51,749 bases of DNA, from contig JAGXGS010000093.1 in assembly GCA_024636585.1 (NCBI GenBank), forward strand, positions 1-51,749, written 5' to 3'. A program made the position numbers and the translations under genes. Below, piece after piece: positions 32,534 through 42,206 of the stretch. Below the pieces are notes generated by a model. It saw only the letters and a list, made by a program, of their open reading frames with translations, had not been told where the DNA came from and searched no databases. The stretch comes from Thiogranum sp. (GTDB lineage Bacteria; Pseudomonadota; Gammaproteobacteria; DSM-19610). Each line of letters opens with the position of its first letter. Position 1 is the first letter of the stretch.

Positions 32534-34894
32534 TCAGCGAATTGCCAGCAGCAGTGCCTCGATGTCGCCGCTCTTGGTGAAATAGGCATCCGCCCCGGCA
32601 GCGATCATGGCCGAGGCACGATCGGCTTCCGCGTATACTGAGAGTCCAATGATGCGCGTATGCGGCAATTCGGAGCGGATGATCCGCGTGGCATCCACCC
32701 CGTCCATACGGGGCATGGAGAAATCCATCAGAATGACATCCGGCCGCAGGTCGCGCGCTTTTTCGACCGCGTCGAGTCCATCAGTCGCCTCGGCGATGAC
32801 TTCGATATCCGGCTCGTCCTCGAGCAGTGACAGCAGACCCTGACGCACTACCGCGTGGTCGTCGACAAGCAAGACCCGCAACACATCCTGATAAGGCGCC
32901 AACGCGCCGCTGGCCGGCGCGGGCGCCCTGCAAGGCCGCGCTTCAAGCTCCGGCAGCGCATCGCCGAGCCTGGCGGGGACGCACAATGTAAAACACGCGC
33001 CCTGGCCCGGGGCACTGCGAATGTTCATCTGGCCGCCCAGCCTTTCCAGGCGTTCGCGAATGCTGACCAGGCCAAAGCCGCCATCCGTTTCACAGGCCCG
33101 GCTCCACATCTGGCCGCAATCAAATCCGCTCCCGCTGTCGCGGACGGTTACCCTGATCTGATCGTTCTCGTGCGCCAGCACCACGCCGGCACGATCGACG
33201 CCGGCGTGTTTGACGATATTGAACAACAGCTCGCGTACCGACTGAAACAGCAGGATCTTCACCTCGTCACAAACCTTGAGCCGACGTGCATCCAGATCCA
33301 GATCAACAATCAGCCCGTACTTGTCCCGCTTCCGGCGCGCCAGCCATTCCAGCCCGGCGGCCAGACCGCCCTCATGCAGAATCGGCGGCGACAGCTCCAC
33401 CGTCAGGTCGCGCGAGGCATCGATCGCTTCATTCAACAGGTTGCTGATCTGTGTAACCTGTTTCTGCTGGGTTGATCCGCTACGGCGCATCAGCATTTCC
33501 AGGCCATATTGCGCAGCCACCAGCAGTTGCTGAAGGTGATCGTGCAGCACCTGGGCCAGGCGGCGACGTTCGCGCTGCTCTACCAACGTCAATTCGCTGG
33601 TCAGCCGTGCCAGTTGATCAGCCCGTTGCTGGAGTTGCGCGGTACGCTCGAGCACCCGCTGTTCCAGCTGGTCTCGAGCCTGTCGCATCTGTTCTTCAGC
33701 GCGTTTCCGATCGGTGGTATCCATGAATGCCGAGATGGCGCCGCGAACCCTTCCACCCGAATCATGCAGCGGACTGGCGCTGCCCCAGATGGTGATCCGT
33801 CGGCCGGAGGGCAGGAGCACGTCCAGTTCTTCGTCGCGGATGTCCTTGCCGGTTTTCGCCGCCATTTGCATGGGCAGTTCCTGCGCAGACAACTCGCGAC
33901 CGTTCTGAAAGAACCGCCTGCAGTTGGTGACGTTGGCGGAAATATTTTCATGGTCTTCCGCCTCGTAAAATTCGTTGGCACGACGATTACCCGTCACCTG
34001 CTCACAGGCACGATCCGGGGACACCCAGATAGCGGCGGGAATCAGGTCCATCAAGGTACCCAGCTCCTCCGCACGCTGACGCAAATTCTCCTCGGTGATT
34101 TTACTTTCGGTAAGGTCGAGGCTGGTACCGACGATGCGCACCGGGCGCCGCGCGGTGTCCGCGCCTTCCATGATGACCACACCACGGTTGTGCAGCCACC
34201 GGATCTGGCCATCCGGCCGGAGTATCCGGCAGTCGATCTGGTATGCCCCGGTCCCGGCCGGCTCGCAGGCCGTGGCGATACTTTTCTGGACGGTCTCGCG
34301 ATCGGCAGGATGCACCGCGGTCAGCAGGTCCTGCAGTGGAATATTCTGCGGGCCGGTTGCACCGAGCAGCTCCCAGGCGCGCTCATCCCGATACACCAGT
34401 CCGCTGGCAAGATCGATTTCCCAGGTCCCGATGCGGGTCGATTCCAATGCCAGACGCAGGCGCTGTTCGCTTTTCGACAGCCTGCGCGCGGTTTCTGTCC
34501 AGGCGGTAATATCCCGGCTGATGATAAGGCCGTGAGTGATTTGCCCCGCATCGTCTGCCACGGGCAGGTATCGCGAAGCGAAAATGCGTCCGCGGAATTC
34601 GGTCTCATAATTCTGGGTCTCGCCCGCCAGCGTCCGGCGGCAACGCGGCTCGAGCAGCTGCGCCAGCTCCGGATCGAGGTCGTGAAGCGTGAGGCCTTCA
34701 GCCATGTCGCGACTCAGGCCGACCAGAGCCAGTGCCGGCCCCTCGATCATGGAGAACCGCAAATCGCAATCGAACAACACCAGGGTGACGCCCGGCAAAT
34801 TCGCGGCAATGAGCCGATGCAGATTCGCCGGAGCACCATTCGCCGCCGGCTGATCCATGCGGGGGAGCTGTGGCTCCAATGAATCGTATCGCAT
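32534..34894 (-). CDS. Multi-PAS hybrid histidine kinase (HisKA_3) with C-terminal receiver
   Basis: A 786-residue soluble kinase upstream of kaiC. Three PAS-like regions cover about residues 25-135, 145-270 and 275-400, ending in ISRDITAWTETARRL, SLDLTESKITEENL and FMDTTDRKRAEEQM. The phosphoacceptor is His451 (LAQVLHDHLQQLLVAAQ), followed by an ATPase domain (VRELLFNIVKHAG; DSGSGFD) and a NarL-type receiver with Asp near 723 (VILMDFSMPRMDG). It has no output domain. It is strongly similar in layout to the kinase at 28486, so they look like duplicates bracketing kaiCB. GGGAGG lies 5-6 bases before ATG 34894. It is divergent from the pilus operon. Confidence 0.92.
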   Translation of the reverse strand: MRYDSLEPQLPRMDQPAANGAPANLHRLIAANLPGVTLVLFDCDLRFSMIEGPALALVGLSRDMAEGLTLHDLDPELAQLLEPRCRRTLAGETQNYETEFRGRIFASRYLPVADDAGQITHGLIISRDITAWTETARRLSKSEQRLRLALESTRIGTWEIDLASGLVYRDERAWELLGATGPQNIPLQDLLTAVHPADRETVQKSIATACEPAGTGAYQIDCRILRPDGQIRWLHNRGVVIMEGADTARRPVRIVGTSLDLTESKITEENLRQRAEELGTLMDLIPAAIWVSPDRACEQVTGNRRANEFYEAEDHENISANVTNCRRFFQNGRELSAQELPMQMAAKTGKDIRDEELDVLLPSGRRITIWGSASPLHDSGGRVRGAISAFMDTTDRKRAEEQMRQARDQLEQRVLERTAQLQQRADQLARLTSELTLVEQRERRRLAQVLHDHLQQLLVAAQYGLEMLMRRSGSTQQKQVTQISNLLNEAIDASRDLTVELSPPILHEGGLAAGLEWLARRKRDKYGLIVDLDLDARRLKVCDEVKILLFQSVRELLFNIVKHAGVDRAGVVLAHENDQIRVTVRDSGSGFDCGQMWSRACETDGGFGLVSIRERLERLGGQMNIRSAPGQGACFTLCVPARLGDALPELEARPCRAPAPASGALAPYQDVLRVLLVDDHAVVRQGLLSLLEDEPDIEVIAEATDGLDAVEKARDLRPDVILMDFSMPRMDGVDATRIIRSELPHTRIIGLSVYAEADRASAMIAAGADAYFTKSGDIEALLLAIR

Positions 34895-35064
34895 GCCAAC
34901 CTCCCTGGAGATGCGAACCGCAGATAATAAGGAACCTTAATCTTGAAGTCCATTTGCACCCGCGTCATTTCATCCACTACGTTGTCGCGGTTTTGGCGCT
35001 TCTGCCACTGGTTAGCCATTAACGGCTCAGGGCTCCCTTGAGCGAAGCATCTGCCTGATATACA

Positions 35065-35080
35065 TGGCATATCAGCTGCC
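35065..35080 (+). promoter_or_regulatory. Candidate sigma-54 promoter of the pilE operon
   Basis: TGGCAT-ATCAG-CTGCC keeps the GG and GC of a sigma-54 promoter at the right distance. It lies 83-98 bases before the two possible pilE starts. Type IV pilin genes in Pseudomonas are sigma-54-dependent, which supports the call. The rest of the 34895-35147 gap shows no other named element. Confidence 0.4.
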
Positions 35081-35162
35081 CGGCTACTTTCAGCTTTTTC
35101 CTGTGCTGCCGTTACAACTGTGAACACCGTCACAGTTAGACAAAATCGTGGATAAAGACAAC

Positions 35163-35561
35163 ATGTATCAAGGGAAACAAGCCGGGTTCTCACTCATTGA
35201 GCTGATGATTGTAGTCGCGATCATCGGCATATTGGCGGCCTTCGCCTATCCTTCGTATCAGGATCACGTCAGGCGCACCAACCGTTCGGAAGCGCAGCAG
35301 TTTCTGGTCGACCTGGCCAATCGACAGCAGCAATACCTGATGGATGCGCGCGCTTACGCGACCAGCCCGGAGCAGCTGAATGTATCTCTGCCCGCCCGCT
35401 TCGACAAGTTCTATACCCTGACCATCGGGCCGGCCTCAGCGACCGTGCCGCCGAGTTTCACACTGACCGCCACGCCACGCAGCGGCACGTCACAGACCGT
35501 CGACGACGCCCTGAGCCTGAATAATCTCGGCACCAGAACACCGGCGGACAAATGGAAATGA
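35163..35561 (+). CDS. pilE: Type IV (minor) pilin PilE
   Basis: A 132-residue prepilin. The type III signal is [21 protein letters not shown], with cleavage after Gly and Glu5 present. The domain continues [19 protein letters not shown], typical of PilE, and a C-terminal globular part ending [11 protein letters not shown]. PilE is an accessory pilin in the tip or priming complex. A GTG at 35148 would add five residues (MDKDN); the ATG at 35163 is taken because it directly precedes the signal. First gene of a six-gene minor pilin operon; its stop overlaps fimT. Confidence 0.9.
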   Translation: MYQGKQAGFSLIELMIVVAIIGILAAFAYPSYQDHVRRTNRSEAQQFLVDLANRQQQYLMDARAYATSPEQLNVSLPARFDKFYTLTIGPASATVPPSFTLTATPRSGTSQTVDDALSLNNLGTRTPADKWK

Positions 35562-36034
35562 CCAGTTCCGGACGCCGTATGCCAGACAACGGATTCACAC
35601 TGGTGGAACTGATGGTCACAGTGGCTGTGATGTCTATCCTGCTGGTCGTCGGAATACCGAATTTCAAAAGCTTCGTGCTGAATCAGCGTGTCAAAACCAC
35701 GGCCTACGAACTGGTTGCCAGTCTCAATTACGCTCGCAGCGAGGCGATCAAGCAAAACCGCAACGCGGTGCTGCAGGGCATGGACATAAATGGATCGCGT
35801 AGCTGGGTCCTGCAGATCAACGGCGCTGATTTACGAACCTTCGTCATACCGACCAATGTCGATATCGATGTTCCTGTCAGCAGCATTACCTTTGGACCAG
35901 ACGGACGCTCAACCGCATCGGCGGTGTTCGTCATCTGCGACCAGGCCGGCAGCGCTGCCGTGACCAGCCGCAGGATCCGGCTGGACGTCAGCGGCCGACC
36001 GAGTCTGACCCGGGGTAGCGATTGTGACAGCTGA
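35552..36034 (+). CDS. fimT: FimT/GspH-family minor pilin
   Basis: A 160-residue prepilin with the signal [23 protein letters not shown], then [32 protein letters not shown], the helix and strand pattern of GspH/FimT/FimU proteins. It ends with a variable region and Cys-containing C-terminus (VFVICDQAG). The ATG at 35552, or 35558 for an ATGA overlap, lies inside the end of pilE. FimT-type pilins help assemble the tip complex and in some bacteria bind DNA in transformation; which role applies here is unknown. Confidence 0.87.
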   Translation: MEMTSSGRRMPDNGFTLVELMVTVAVMSILLVVGIPNFKSFVLNQRVKTTAYELVASLNYARSEAIKQNRNAVLQGMDINGSRSWVLQINGADLRTFVIPTNVDIDVPVSSITFGPDGRSTASAVFVICDQAGSAAVTSRRIRLDVSGRPSLTRGSDCDS

Positions 36035-36560
36035 TACAAACAACAGACAGCGCGGCGTCAGTCTGCTCGAAGTACTGATCACTCTGCTGGTACTTTCGGT
36101 CGGCATGCTGGGCATGGCCGCCCTTCAGGCGCGCGGACAGCAGGCGGAGATGGAATCCTACCAACGCTCACAGGCGCTGATCCTGCTCGAGGACATGGCC
36201 AATCGCATGAACTCGAACCGAAAATTCCGCGACTGCTATAACCTGGCGACCTATGTTGGCACCTCCTCGACCTATACGGCATCGGCATGCGATACGCGCA
36301 GCGACACTGATATCGCCGCCTGGCAGACGTTGCTTCAGGGTGCCGCCGAGCAACTGGACGGTGCCGATGTCGGCGCGATGCTCGGAGCGCGTGGCTGCAT
36401 CGTTCGACTGGCCAACAACCTCTTCGAAATCACCGTCGCCTGGCAAGGTCTGACAGCGACCCTGGCACCCCCCACCAACACCTGCGCACAAAACCTGTAT
36501 GGCGATGAGACATTGCGCAGGGTCGTCACCCGCACTGTGCGCTTTGCGACACTTAATTGA
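36024..36560 (+). CDS. pilV: Minor pilin PilV
   Basis: A 178-residue prepilin with the signal QRGVSLLEVLITLLVLSVGM, then LGMAALQARGQQAEMESYQRSQAL, the conserved PilV stretch. Cysteines (CYNLA; ARGCIVR; NTCAQN) could form disulfides in the globular domain. The start is a GTG at 36024, which gives an 11-base overlap with fimT. It would function with PilW, PilX and PilY1 in the pilus tip complex. Confidence 0.88.
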   Translation: MTADTNNRQRGVSLLEVLITLLVLSVGMLGMAALQARGQQAEMESYQRSQALILLEDMANRMNSNRKFRDCYNLATYVGTSSTYTASACDTRSDTDIAAWQTLLQGAAEQLDGADVGAMLGARGCIVRLANNLFEITVAWQGLTATLAPPTNTCAQNLYGDETLRRVVTRTVRFATLN

Positions 36561-36564
36561 TCCG

Positions 36565-37548
36565 ATGAGTAAAATGCACACGATCTCGAACAACATTGAT
36601 TACGCACCGACGCCCGCAGGCTGCGCCGGATTTTCGCTGATCGAACTGATGATAGCCATGACGCTCGGACTTCTCCTGATGGCCGGCATAGGTTCCATCG
36701 TTGCGAACAGCAGCACCAGTCATCGGGAACTGGACAAGACCAGCCGGCAACTCGAAAACGGACGTTATGCCGTGCAGGCCCTGCGGGATGACGTACGGCA
36801 CGCCGGCTTCTTTGGCGAGTTTCACTATCTGATTGTGCCTACTGCCACCCCCTCGCCCTGCGCAACCGCCGTCGCCGATATCCTGACTGGCATGGATCTT
36901 CCGGTCCAGGGTTATGCCGGTGCCGCCAGTGCTCCGCTGACCTGCCTGTCGAATTATGTTGCCAACACCGATGTTCTGGCGATCCGGCGCGCTTCAACCG
37001 CGGTAACTCCTGTCGCCAGCCTGGTGGCCACAGACATCTATTTGCAAACCCGATCGGATCGCCTGGTGCTTGACACCGGCGCCGATGCGACGCTATTCGA
37101 TCTCACCCAGCGCGATGGTGTGACGGCTGCTGACATACGCAAGTACATTGTACACATCTACTATATCCGCTCCTGCAGCGACTGTTCAGGCGGTGGCGAC
37201 GGCATACCCACGCTGGCACGCGTGGAACTCAACAATGGCAATCTGAATACCATAGCCCCGCTAGCCGAAGGCATAGAAAATCTGCAACTGAGGTATGGAC
37301 TGGATGACAGCGGCAACGGTACACCGGATCGCTATGTTGCACTGCCCGCCGATCTGACCGAGTGGAGCAATGTCGTCACTGTGGATGCCAGCATACTGGC
37401 GCGAAATGTCGAAACCACCCAGGGCTATACAGATACCAAAAGCTATATCCTTGGCGATGTCACAGACACCCCGGGCGGCAACTTTAAACGTCACGTGTTC
37501 ACCAACCTCGCACGTGTGGTCAACACCAGCGGCCGGAGAGAAGAGTAA
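36565..37548 (+). CDS. pilW: Minor pilin PilW
   Basis: A 327-residue prepilin, the largest of the minor pilins. The signal is [21 protein letters not shown], followed by SSTSHRELDKTSRQLENGRYAVQALRDDVRHAGFFGE, characteristic of PilW. The C-terminal half is a beta-rich globular region with cysteine pairs (RSCSDCSGGG). The ATG at 36565 lies 4 bases after pilV; its last base is shared with the start of pilX. Confidence 0.9.
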   Translation: MSKMHTISNNIDYAPTPAGCAGFSLIELMIAMTLGLLLMAGIGSIVANSSTSHRELDKTSRQLENGRYAVQALRDDVRHAGFFGEFHYLIVPTATPSPCATAVADILTGMDLPVQGYAGAASAPLTCLSNYVANTDVLAIRRASTAVTPVASLVATDIYLQTRSDRLVLDTGADATLFDLTQRDGVTAADIRKYIVHIYYIRSCSDCSGGGDGIPTLARVELNNGNLNTIAPLAEGIENLQLRYGLDDSGNGTPDRYVALPADLTEWSNVVTVDASILARNVETTQGYTDTKSYILGDVTDTPGGNFKRHVFTNLARVVNTSGRREE

Positions 37549-37994
37549 TGTCCCCGTTACAGAGCCAGAAAGGTGCGGCACTGGTGGTCGCCATGTTGAT
37601 GCTCGCAGTGCTCGCGTTACTGGGAGTAACTTCGGTCAACAACAGCACCATGAATCTTCGTGTGACCCAAAACCTGCAGGCGCGGCAGGATGTGGAAGCT
37701 GCCGCCCAGAACGCGATTGAACAGGTGATCAGCAGCATCGCATCATTCAACACGCCAACAGCTTTAACCGTCAACGGAGATGGCACGGCCATTCCGGTCG
37801 GAACAAATGTCGTGGTCGACGCACCAGTCTGCACCGAAGCCAGGCCGTCGGAAGGTTATTCAGCCACCTTTACTCTCGCCCCGGAAGACACGCACTGGGA
37901 TGTCGTAGCCAATGCAACGGATACCGTCACAGCCGCGCGCACTACACTGCGCCAGGGCGTCGTCATCGTAATGCCTGCGGGCTCCTGCCCCTAA
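37548..37994 (+). CDS. pilX: Minor pilin PilX
   Basis: A 148-residue PilX-type protein. The signal is QKGAALVVAMLMLAVLALLG, without the Glu5 of other pilins, as is usual for PilX/GspK-type tip pilins. It continues SVNNSTMNLRVTQNLQARQDVEAAAQNAIEQ. The start overlaps the pilW stop (TAATG). PilX would cap the tip complex and cooperate with PilY1. Confidence 0.87.
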   Translation: MSPLQSQKGAALVVAMLMLAVLALLGVTSVNNSTMNLRVTQNLQARQDVEAAAQNAIEQVISSIASFNTPTALTVNGDGTAIPVGTNVVVDAPVCTEARPSEGYSATFTLAPEDTHWDVVANATDTVTAARTTLRQGVVIVMPAGSCP

Positions 37995-38012
37995 GCAACA
38001 AGGAATACTGAC

Positions 38013-40973
38013 ATGAAATTCGTGAACCCACTCGCTGCCCTGATCCTGTGCATATTCACCGGCACTAACTCGGTCAGCCATGCGCAGGACACGGACCTGT
38101 TCATGACCACCTCGCCCGCCAGTACGGCGCTCCCGAATGTTCTTATGATTCTGGACAACACGGCAAACTGGTCGTCATCGACCGATGGTGGCAGCAAATT
38201 TGAAATGGAGCAGATTGCACTCGCCTCGATCGTTTCAGGGCTGGACGTTAATGAATTCAACATCGGACTGATGATGTTTTCAGAAACCGGTTCCGGGAAC
38301 GGGAATCCGAGCGGCGGCTATGTTCGCTCCGCGATACGTGAGATGACTGCCGACAATAAGGCCCATCTGGTTACGCTGATTAATAACCTGACTCAGAATG
38401 GCGACAAGGGAAACGGCGCCGAATACGCTCTCGCCATGCACGAAGCTTATCTGTATTTTCAGGGTCTGGAAGCACGCGCCGGCCACAACAAGGTCAAACA
38501 TGACCCCGAGGCGTTTTCGCCAATCCCCAGGAAGTATAAGAGCCCGAGAAGCAACGCTTGCGCGAAGAACTACATTATCTTTATTTCCAATGGCGCACCG
38601 GACAATGGTGAAAATACCGATGCCGCCAGTCTGCTCGATAGCCTGAACGGCAAACTGGCTGGCGATCCGATCTCCCTGAATCCAAGCGGCCGCCAGGCTA
38701 ACTGGGCAGACGAGTATGCGCGGTTTATGGCGAGCAAAGACATTCTGACATATACCATCGATGTGAATCCTGCCGACAACGGCCAGGGACCCGATAACAC
38801 CGAACTACTGAAGAGTATGGGAGGCCAGGGCAAGCGGTACTATGAAGTGCGCACCGGAGAGGACTTCGAGTTCGCTTTCAACGACGCATTCGATGAGATA
38901 CAGGCCGTCAACAGCGTCTTTGCTGCGACTGCGCTGCCAGTCAGTGTCAACGTACGTGGCACCTTCCTGAATGAAGTATACATGGCCGTGTTCCGCCCAG
39001 ATGCGAGCGCCAATCCGCGCTGGCTCGGTAATCTCAAAGTGTTTCAGCTTGTCGTGGATCAAAGCACGAATTCGCTTTTCCTGGCAGACGCCAATGGTAA
39101 TGACGCACAAAGCACGACGACGGGCTTTATCAACAACAGTGCCGTCAGTTTCTGGACAGACACCTCCGACTACTGGGCGCATGCACCGAGCGGCACCCCG
39201 CCATCCGCCTCCGATTCACCGGACGGTGAAATCGTCGAAAAAGGTGGTAGCGCCCAGGAACAGCGTAGCGACTGGCCAACGCGCAATCTCTACACCTGCA
39301 CAACCGGCTGTTCAGCCGGCGACCTGCTGTCCGGAACTGCATTCAACACAACCAATGCAAGCATTACTGCTGCCGACCTGGGCGTTGCCGATGCGGACCG
39401 GTCAGCATTGATCGACTGGGTCCGGGGCGAAGACAACTTTACCACGCCCGAACGCACAGCCGGGGAAGTGCGTCCTTCCCTGCATGGCGACGTGGTCCAT
39501 TCCCGGCCGGCCGTGGTCAACTACAATCGCACTGGCAATGACGATGACATCGTGGTCTTTTACGGCGCCAACGACGGTGTGTTCCGGGCTATTCGTGGTG
39601 GCAAGGCCGTAGTAGAAGGCGGCAGTGAACTCTGGGGCTTCGTGGCGCCGGAGTTCTTCGGTCAACTCAACCGGTTGCGCGAGGATTCGCCTGCCATTAA
39701 TGTGCCTTCGCTCGCGACCATTGATGATCCGGATCTGAACAAACCGTATTTCGCGGATGGTGTGGTCAGCATTTACACCCATGATGCCAACAGTGATGGC
39801 CGCATCAACGCCGATGATGGTGATCTTGCCTATATCTACGCCACCATGCGTCGCGGCGGCCGCTTTATCTACGCCTTCGATGTCACGACACCGGAAACGC
39901 CCTCACTTCTGTGGAAACGCAGCAGCAATGACACAGACTACAGCGAACTGGCGCAGAGCTGGTCCGAAGCCAAGGTTGCAACCATCAATCTGAATGGCAC
40001 CGCGACTCCGGTAGTTATCATGGGCGCCGGCTACGATCCTGCTGCGGAAGATCAGCATCCAGCCGGGACGGTCAGCATGGGGCGCGGTGTCTTCGTGATC
40101 AATGCCGTAAACGGCGAGGTCATCTGGCAGGCGGGCACTGCGGATGGCCTGGCGCACAGCGTTGCGGCCGATGTCACGGTTATCGACCGCAACCGGAACG
40201 GCTATGCGGACCGCCTGTACGCCGCCGACACAGGCGGTAACATCTGGCGCATCGACATAGGCGACGCGGATACCGATAATTGGGCGATCAACAAGCTCGC
40301 TTCACTGGGTGGTTCCGGCGCCGACGCACGTAAATTTCTTTTCCCTGCCGATGTCGTGTACAGCCGCGATGCCAATGGGCCTTACGACGCTGTGCTCATC
40401 GGGTCCGGTGATCGCGAGAAGCCATTCGATGAGGACGTGACCCATCATTTTTATATGATCAAGGACCGCCATGTTTATACGACCGGCACTGGCCAGGCCA
40501 CGATCCCGCTGAGCGAACTCTACAATGCGAGCGCCAATCTGGTGCAGGATGGAACCGAGGCTGAGCAGACCACCGCGCAGACCAGCCTGTTAGAAGATAA
40601 AGGCTGGTATTTCACACTGGATTCCGGTGAAAAAGTCGTCGGTGGCGCGGTAGCGATCGGCGGCACGTTATTCTTCAGCACCAATCAACCCGATGACAGC
40701 AGCTGCAGCAATCTCGGTGTCGCCCGCGTCTACGCCATCGACTACCGGGATGCCAGCGCCACTATAAACTTCGACGCTATCGGAGACCTGACCATTACCG
40801 ATCGCTCCACTACCGTGCCCGGCGGCGGCTATTTGCCAAGCCCCACCCCGGTAGTCACAGAAATTGACGGGAAAAAGTATCAGACCGTGTGCTTTGGCCC
40901 GACCTGTGTTCAACCACCGGATGTCGTATTCGAAGCGCGTCGCCGGGTGTTCTGGCACAAGAGCATCGACTAG
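38013..40973 (+). CDS. pilY1: PilY1-type pilus tip adhesin
   Basis: A 986-residue exported protein with a signal peptide (ALILCIFTGTNSVSHA). The N-terminal third is a von Willebrand A-like domain; its metal-site motif reads LDNTANWSS rather than the usual DxSxS. The C-terminal PilY1 beta-propeller contains a putative calcium loop, DRNRNGYADRLYAADTGG, and another EF-hand-like loop, DANSDGRINADD. PilY1 promotes pilus extension, adhesion and surface sensing. AAGGAA precedes the ATG, 18 bases after pilX. The gene ends against the convergent DksA/TraR-like gene with no gap and no visible terminator. Confidence 0.92.
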   Translation: MKFVNPLAALILCIFTGTNSVSHAQDTDLFMTTSPASTALPNVLMILDNTANWSSSTDGGSKFEMEQIALASIVSGLDVNEFNIGLMMFSETGSGNGNPSGGYVRSAIREMTADNKAHLVTLINNLTQNGDKGNGAEYALAMHEAYLYFQGLEARAGHNKVKHDPEAFSPIPRKYKSPRSNACAKNYIIFISNGAPDNGENTDAASLLDSLNGKLAGDPISLNPSGRQANWADEYARFMASKDILTYTIDVNPADNGQGPDNTELLKSMGGQGKRYYEVRTGEDFEFAFNDAFDEIQAVNSVFAATALPVSVNVRGTFLNEVYMAVFRPDASANPRWLGNLKVFQLVVDQSTNSLFLADANGNDAQSTTTGFINNSAVSFWTDTSDYWAHAPSGTPPSASDSPDGEIVEKGGSAQEQRSDWPTRNLYTCTTGCSAGDLLSGTAFNTTNASITAADLGVADADRSALIDWVRGEDNFTTPERTAGEVRPSLHGDVVHSRPAVVNYNRTGNDDDIVVFYGANDGVFRAIRGGKAVVEGGSELWGFVAPEFFGQLNRLREDSPAINVPSLATIDDPDLNKPYFADGVVSIYTHDANSDGRINADDGDLAYIYATMRRGGRFIYAFDVTTPETPSLLWKRSSNDTDYSELAQSWSEAKVATINLNGTATPVVIMGAGYDPAAEDQHPAGTVSMGRGVFVINAVNGEVIWQAGTADGLAHSVAADVTVIDRNRNGYADRLYAADTGGNIWRIDIGDADTDNWAINKLASLGGSGADARKFLFPADVVYSRDANGPYDAVLIGSGDREKPFDEDVTHHFYMIKDRHVYTTGTGQATIPLSELYNASANLVQDGTEAEQTTAQTSLLEDKGWYFTLDSGEKVVGGAVAIGGTLFFSTNQPDDSSCSNLGVARVYAIDYRDASATINFDAIGDLTITDRSTTVPGGGYLPSPTPVVTEIDGKKYQTVCFGPTCVQPPDVVFEARRRVFWHKSID

Positions 40974-41330
40974 TCAGATCGGTCCTTCCCGCTTGCTCGC
41001 GCAGCTGATACACAGCGTCGCAGACGGATCGGATTCCAGACGGCGTGGATCGATCGGCTCATCGCACTCCCGGCAGTCTCCGTAGCTGCCTTCGTCAAGG
41101 CGGCGCAGTGCCGCCGTGATGCGCACCAGCTCCTGTTCGGCCCGCTGCCGGTTGTCCTGCGCCATCGCCTGTTGCTGGAGGGCGTCCATGCGCGACAGCC
41201 GCCCGACCGCGCACTGATCCAGCTTTACGGGCGCGGCCGAGACATTGCGGCTTTCCCGTAGCGACAGGATCTCATCACGCGCCTGGAGAAGTCGGGATCT
41301 GAAGTGTTCCACATCGAGCGAATCAGGCAT
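40974..41330 (-). CDS. DksA/TraR-like zinc finger protein
   Basis: A 118-residue protein with an N-terminal helical hairpin and a C-terminal DksA/TraR zinc finger. The four cysteines lie in YGDCRECDEPI and ATLCISCA, the CxxC-x17-CxxC arrangement. TraR/DksA proteins bind RNA polymerase and adjust promoter activity with ppGpp. The coiled-coil region is shorter than in DksA and lacks an obvious DxxDxA tip motif, so it may be a TraR-like variant. It is a downstream neighbour of a universal stress protein gene on the same strand, 20 bases away. Confidence 0.82.
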   Translation of the reverse strand: MPDSLDVEHFRSRLLQARDEILSLRESRNVSAAPVKLDQCAVGRLSRMDALQQQAMAQDNRQRAEQELVRITAALRRLDEGSYGDCRECDEPIDPRRLESDPSATLCISCASKREGPI

Positions 41331-41350
41331 GAGGTTAGCTCCTCAGAGTG

Positions 41351-42193
41351 TCAACGCAACAACAACACCGGCACTGTTGCATCGCGAATCACGGTAGTGG
41401 TAGTGCTGCCGACCAGGAAGCGGCGGATTACCGAGTGGCCGTAGGCACCCATGACCAGCAGATCGATGTCGTGCTCGCGGCGGTATTCACACAGGGTCCG
41501 TTCAACATCGCCGGCACGCAGTGCGGTCACCGCCTCGAAACCGGCGGCCGCAAGTGTAACGCGACTCCAGTCCAGTTGTTTCCGGTGTTCATCGTTATCC
41601 GCACCCACCATCAATACATGGCATGCCAGGCCACGGAACAGCGGGCTGGCGGCGATCATCTCGACACCCTTGCGCGTAGTGGCGCTGCCATCGAAAGCGA
41701 TCATGATGCGCCGAGGCGTGGAGAATGCCGGCGTGGTGACCAGGATCGGACGGTGCATGGTACGCACGACATTTTCCAGTCGACTGCCGACATGTTCGCC
41801 GAGATTCTCGTCGTGCTTGCCCATCACCAGCAGGCGAATCTGATCTTCCATTTCCAGCAGCGTTTCCACTAATCCGCCATGCCGCTGCAGCGCCACAGGA
41901 TCAGTGACACCATCCAGTACCGCCCGTTCCTGCGCTGCTTCCAGCATCAGCCTGCCCTGTTCCAGAGCCAGCTTGCCGCGTTTTTCATCGAGCGCGGCAA
42001 GCTCCTCAAGCAGCGCCTCGCGGCTGCCCAGGCCGATATTGCCACTCAGATCAGGCTGAACCGGATACTCGGATTTGTCCAGCACGTGCAGAAATGTCAG
42101 CGGCGCGTCGAGACGCAGACTGGCCCAGGCTGCGTAGTCGCACACCGCGGGAGCGATGTTGGTGCCATCGATACAGGCGATTATCTTGCTCAT
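41351..42193 (-). CDS. Universal stress protein with two Usp domains
   Basis: A 280-residue tandem UspA protein. The first domain begins MSKIIACIDGTNIAPAVC and ends RPILVTT; the second begins RRIMIAFDGSATTRKGVEM and ends VPVLLLR. The second carries the ATP-binding pattern MGAYGHSVIRRFLVGST, while the first has a degenerate version (MGKHDENLGEHVGS). Such proteins bind ATP and support survival under low oxygen, energy or envelope stress. It is 13 bases after the SulP transporter gene, so they are probably one transcript. Confidence 0.9.
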   Translation of the reverse strand: MSKIIACIDGTNIAPAVCDYAAWASLRLDAPLTFLHVLDKSEYPVQPDLSGNIGLGSREALLEELAALDEKRGKLALEQGRLMLEAAQERAVLDGVTDPVALQRHGGLVETLLEMEDQIRLLVMGKHDENLGEHVGSRLENVVRTMHRPILVTTPAFSTPRRIMIAFDGSATTRKGVEMIAASPLFRGLACHVLMVGADNDEHRKQLDWSRVTLAAAGFEAVTALRAGDVERTLCEYRREHDIDLLVMGAYGHSVIRRFLVGSTTTTVIRDATVPVLLLR

Positions 42194-42206
42194 TATGATC
42201 CCTCTG

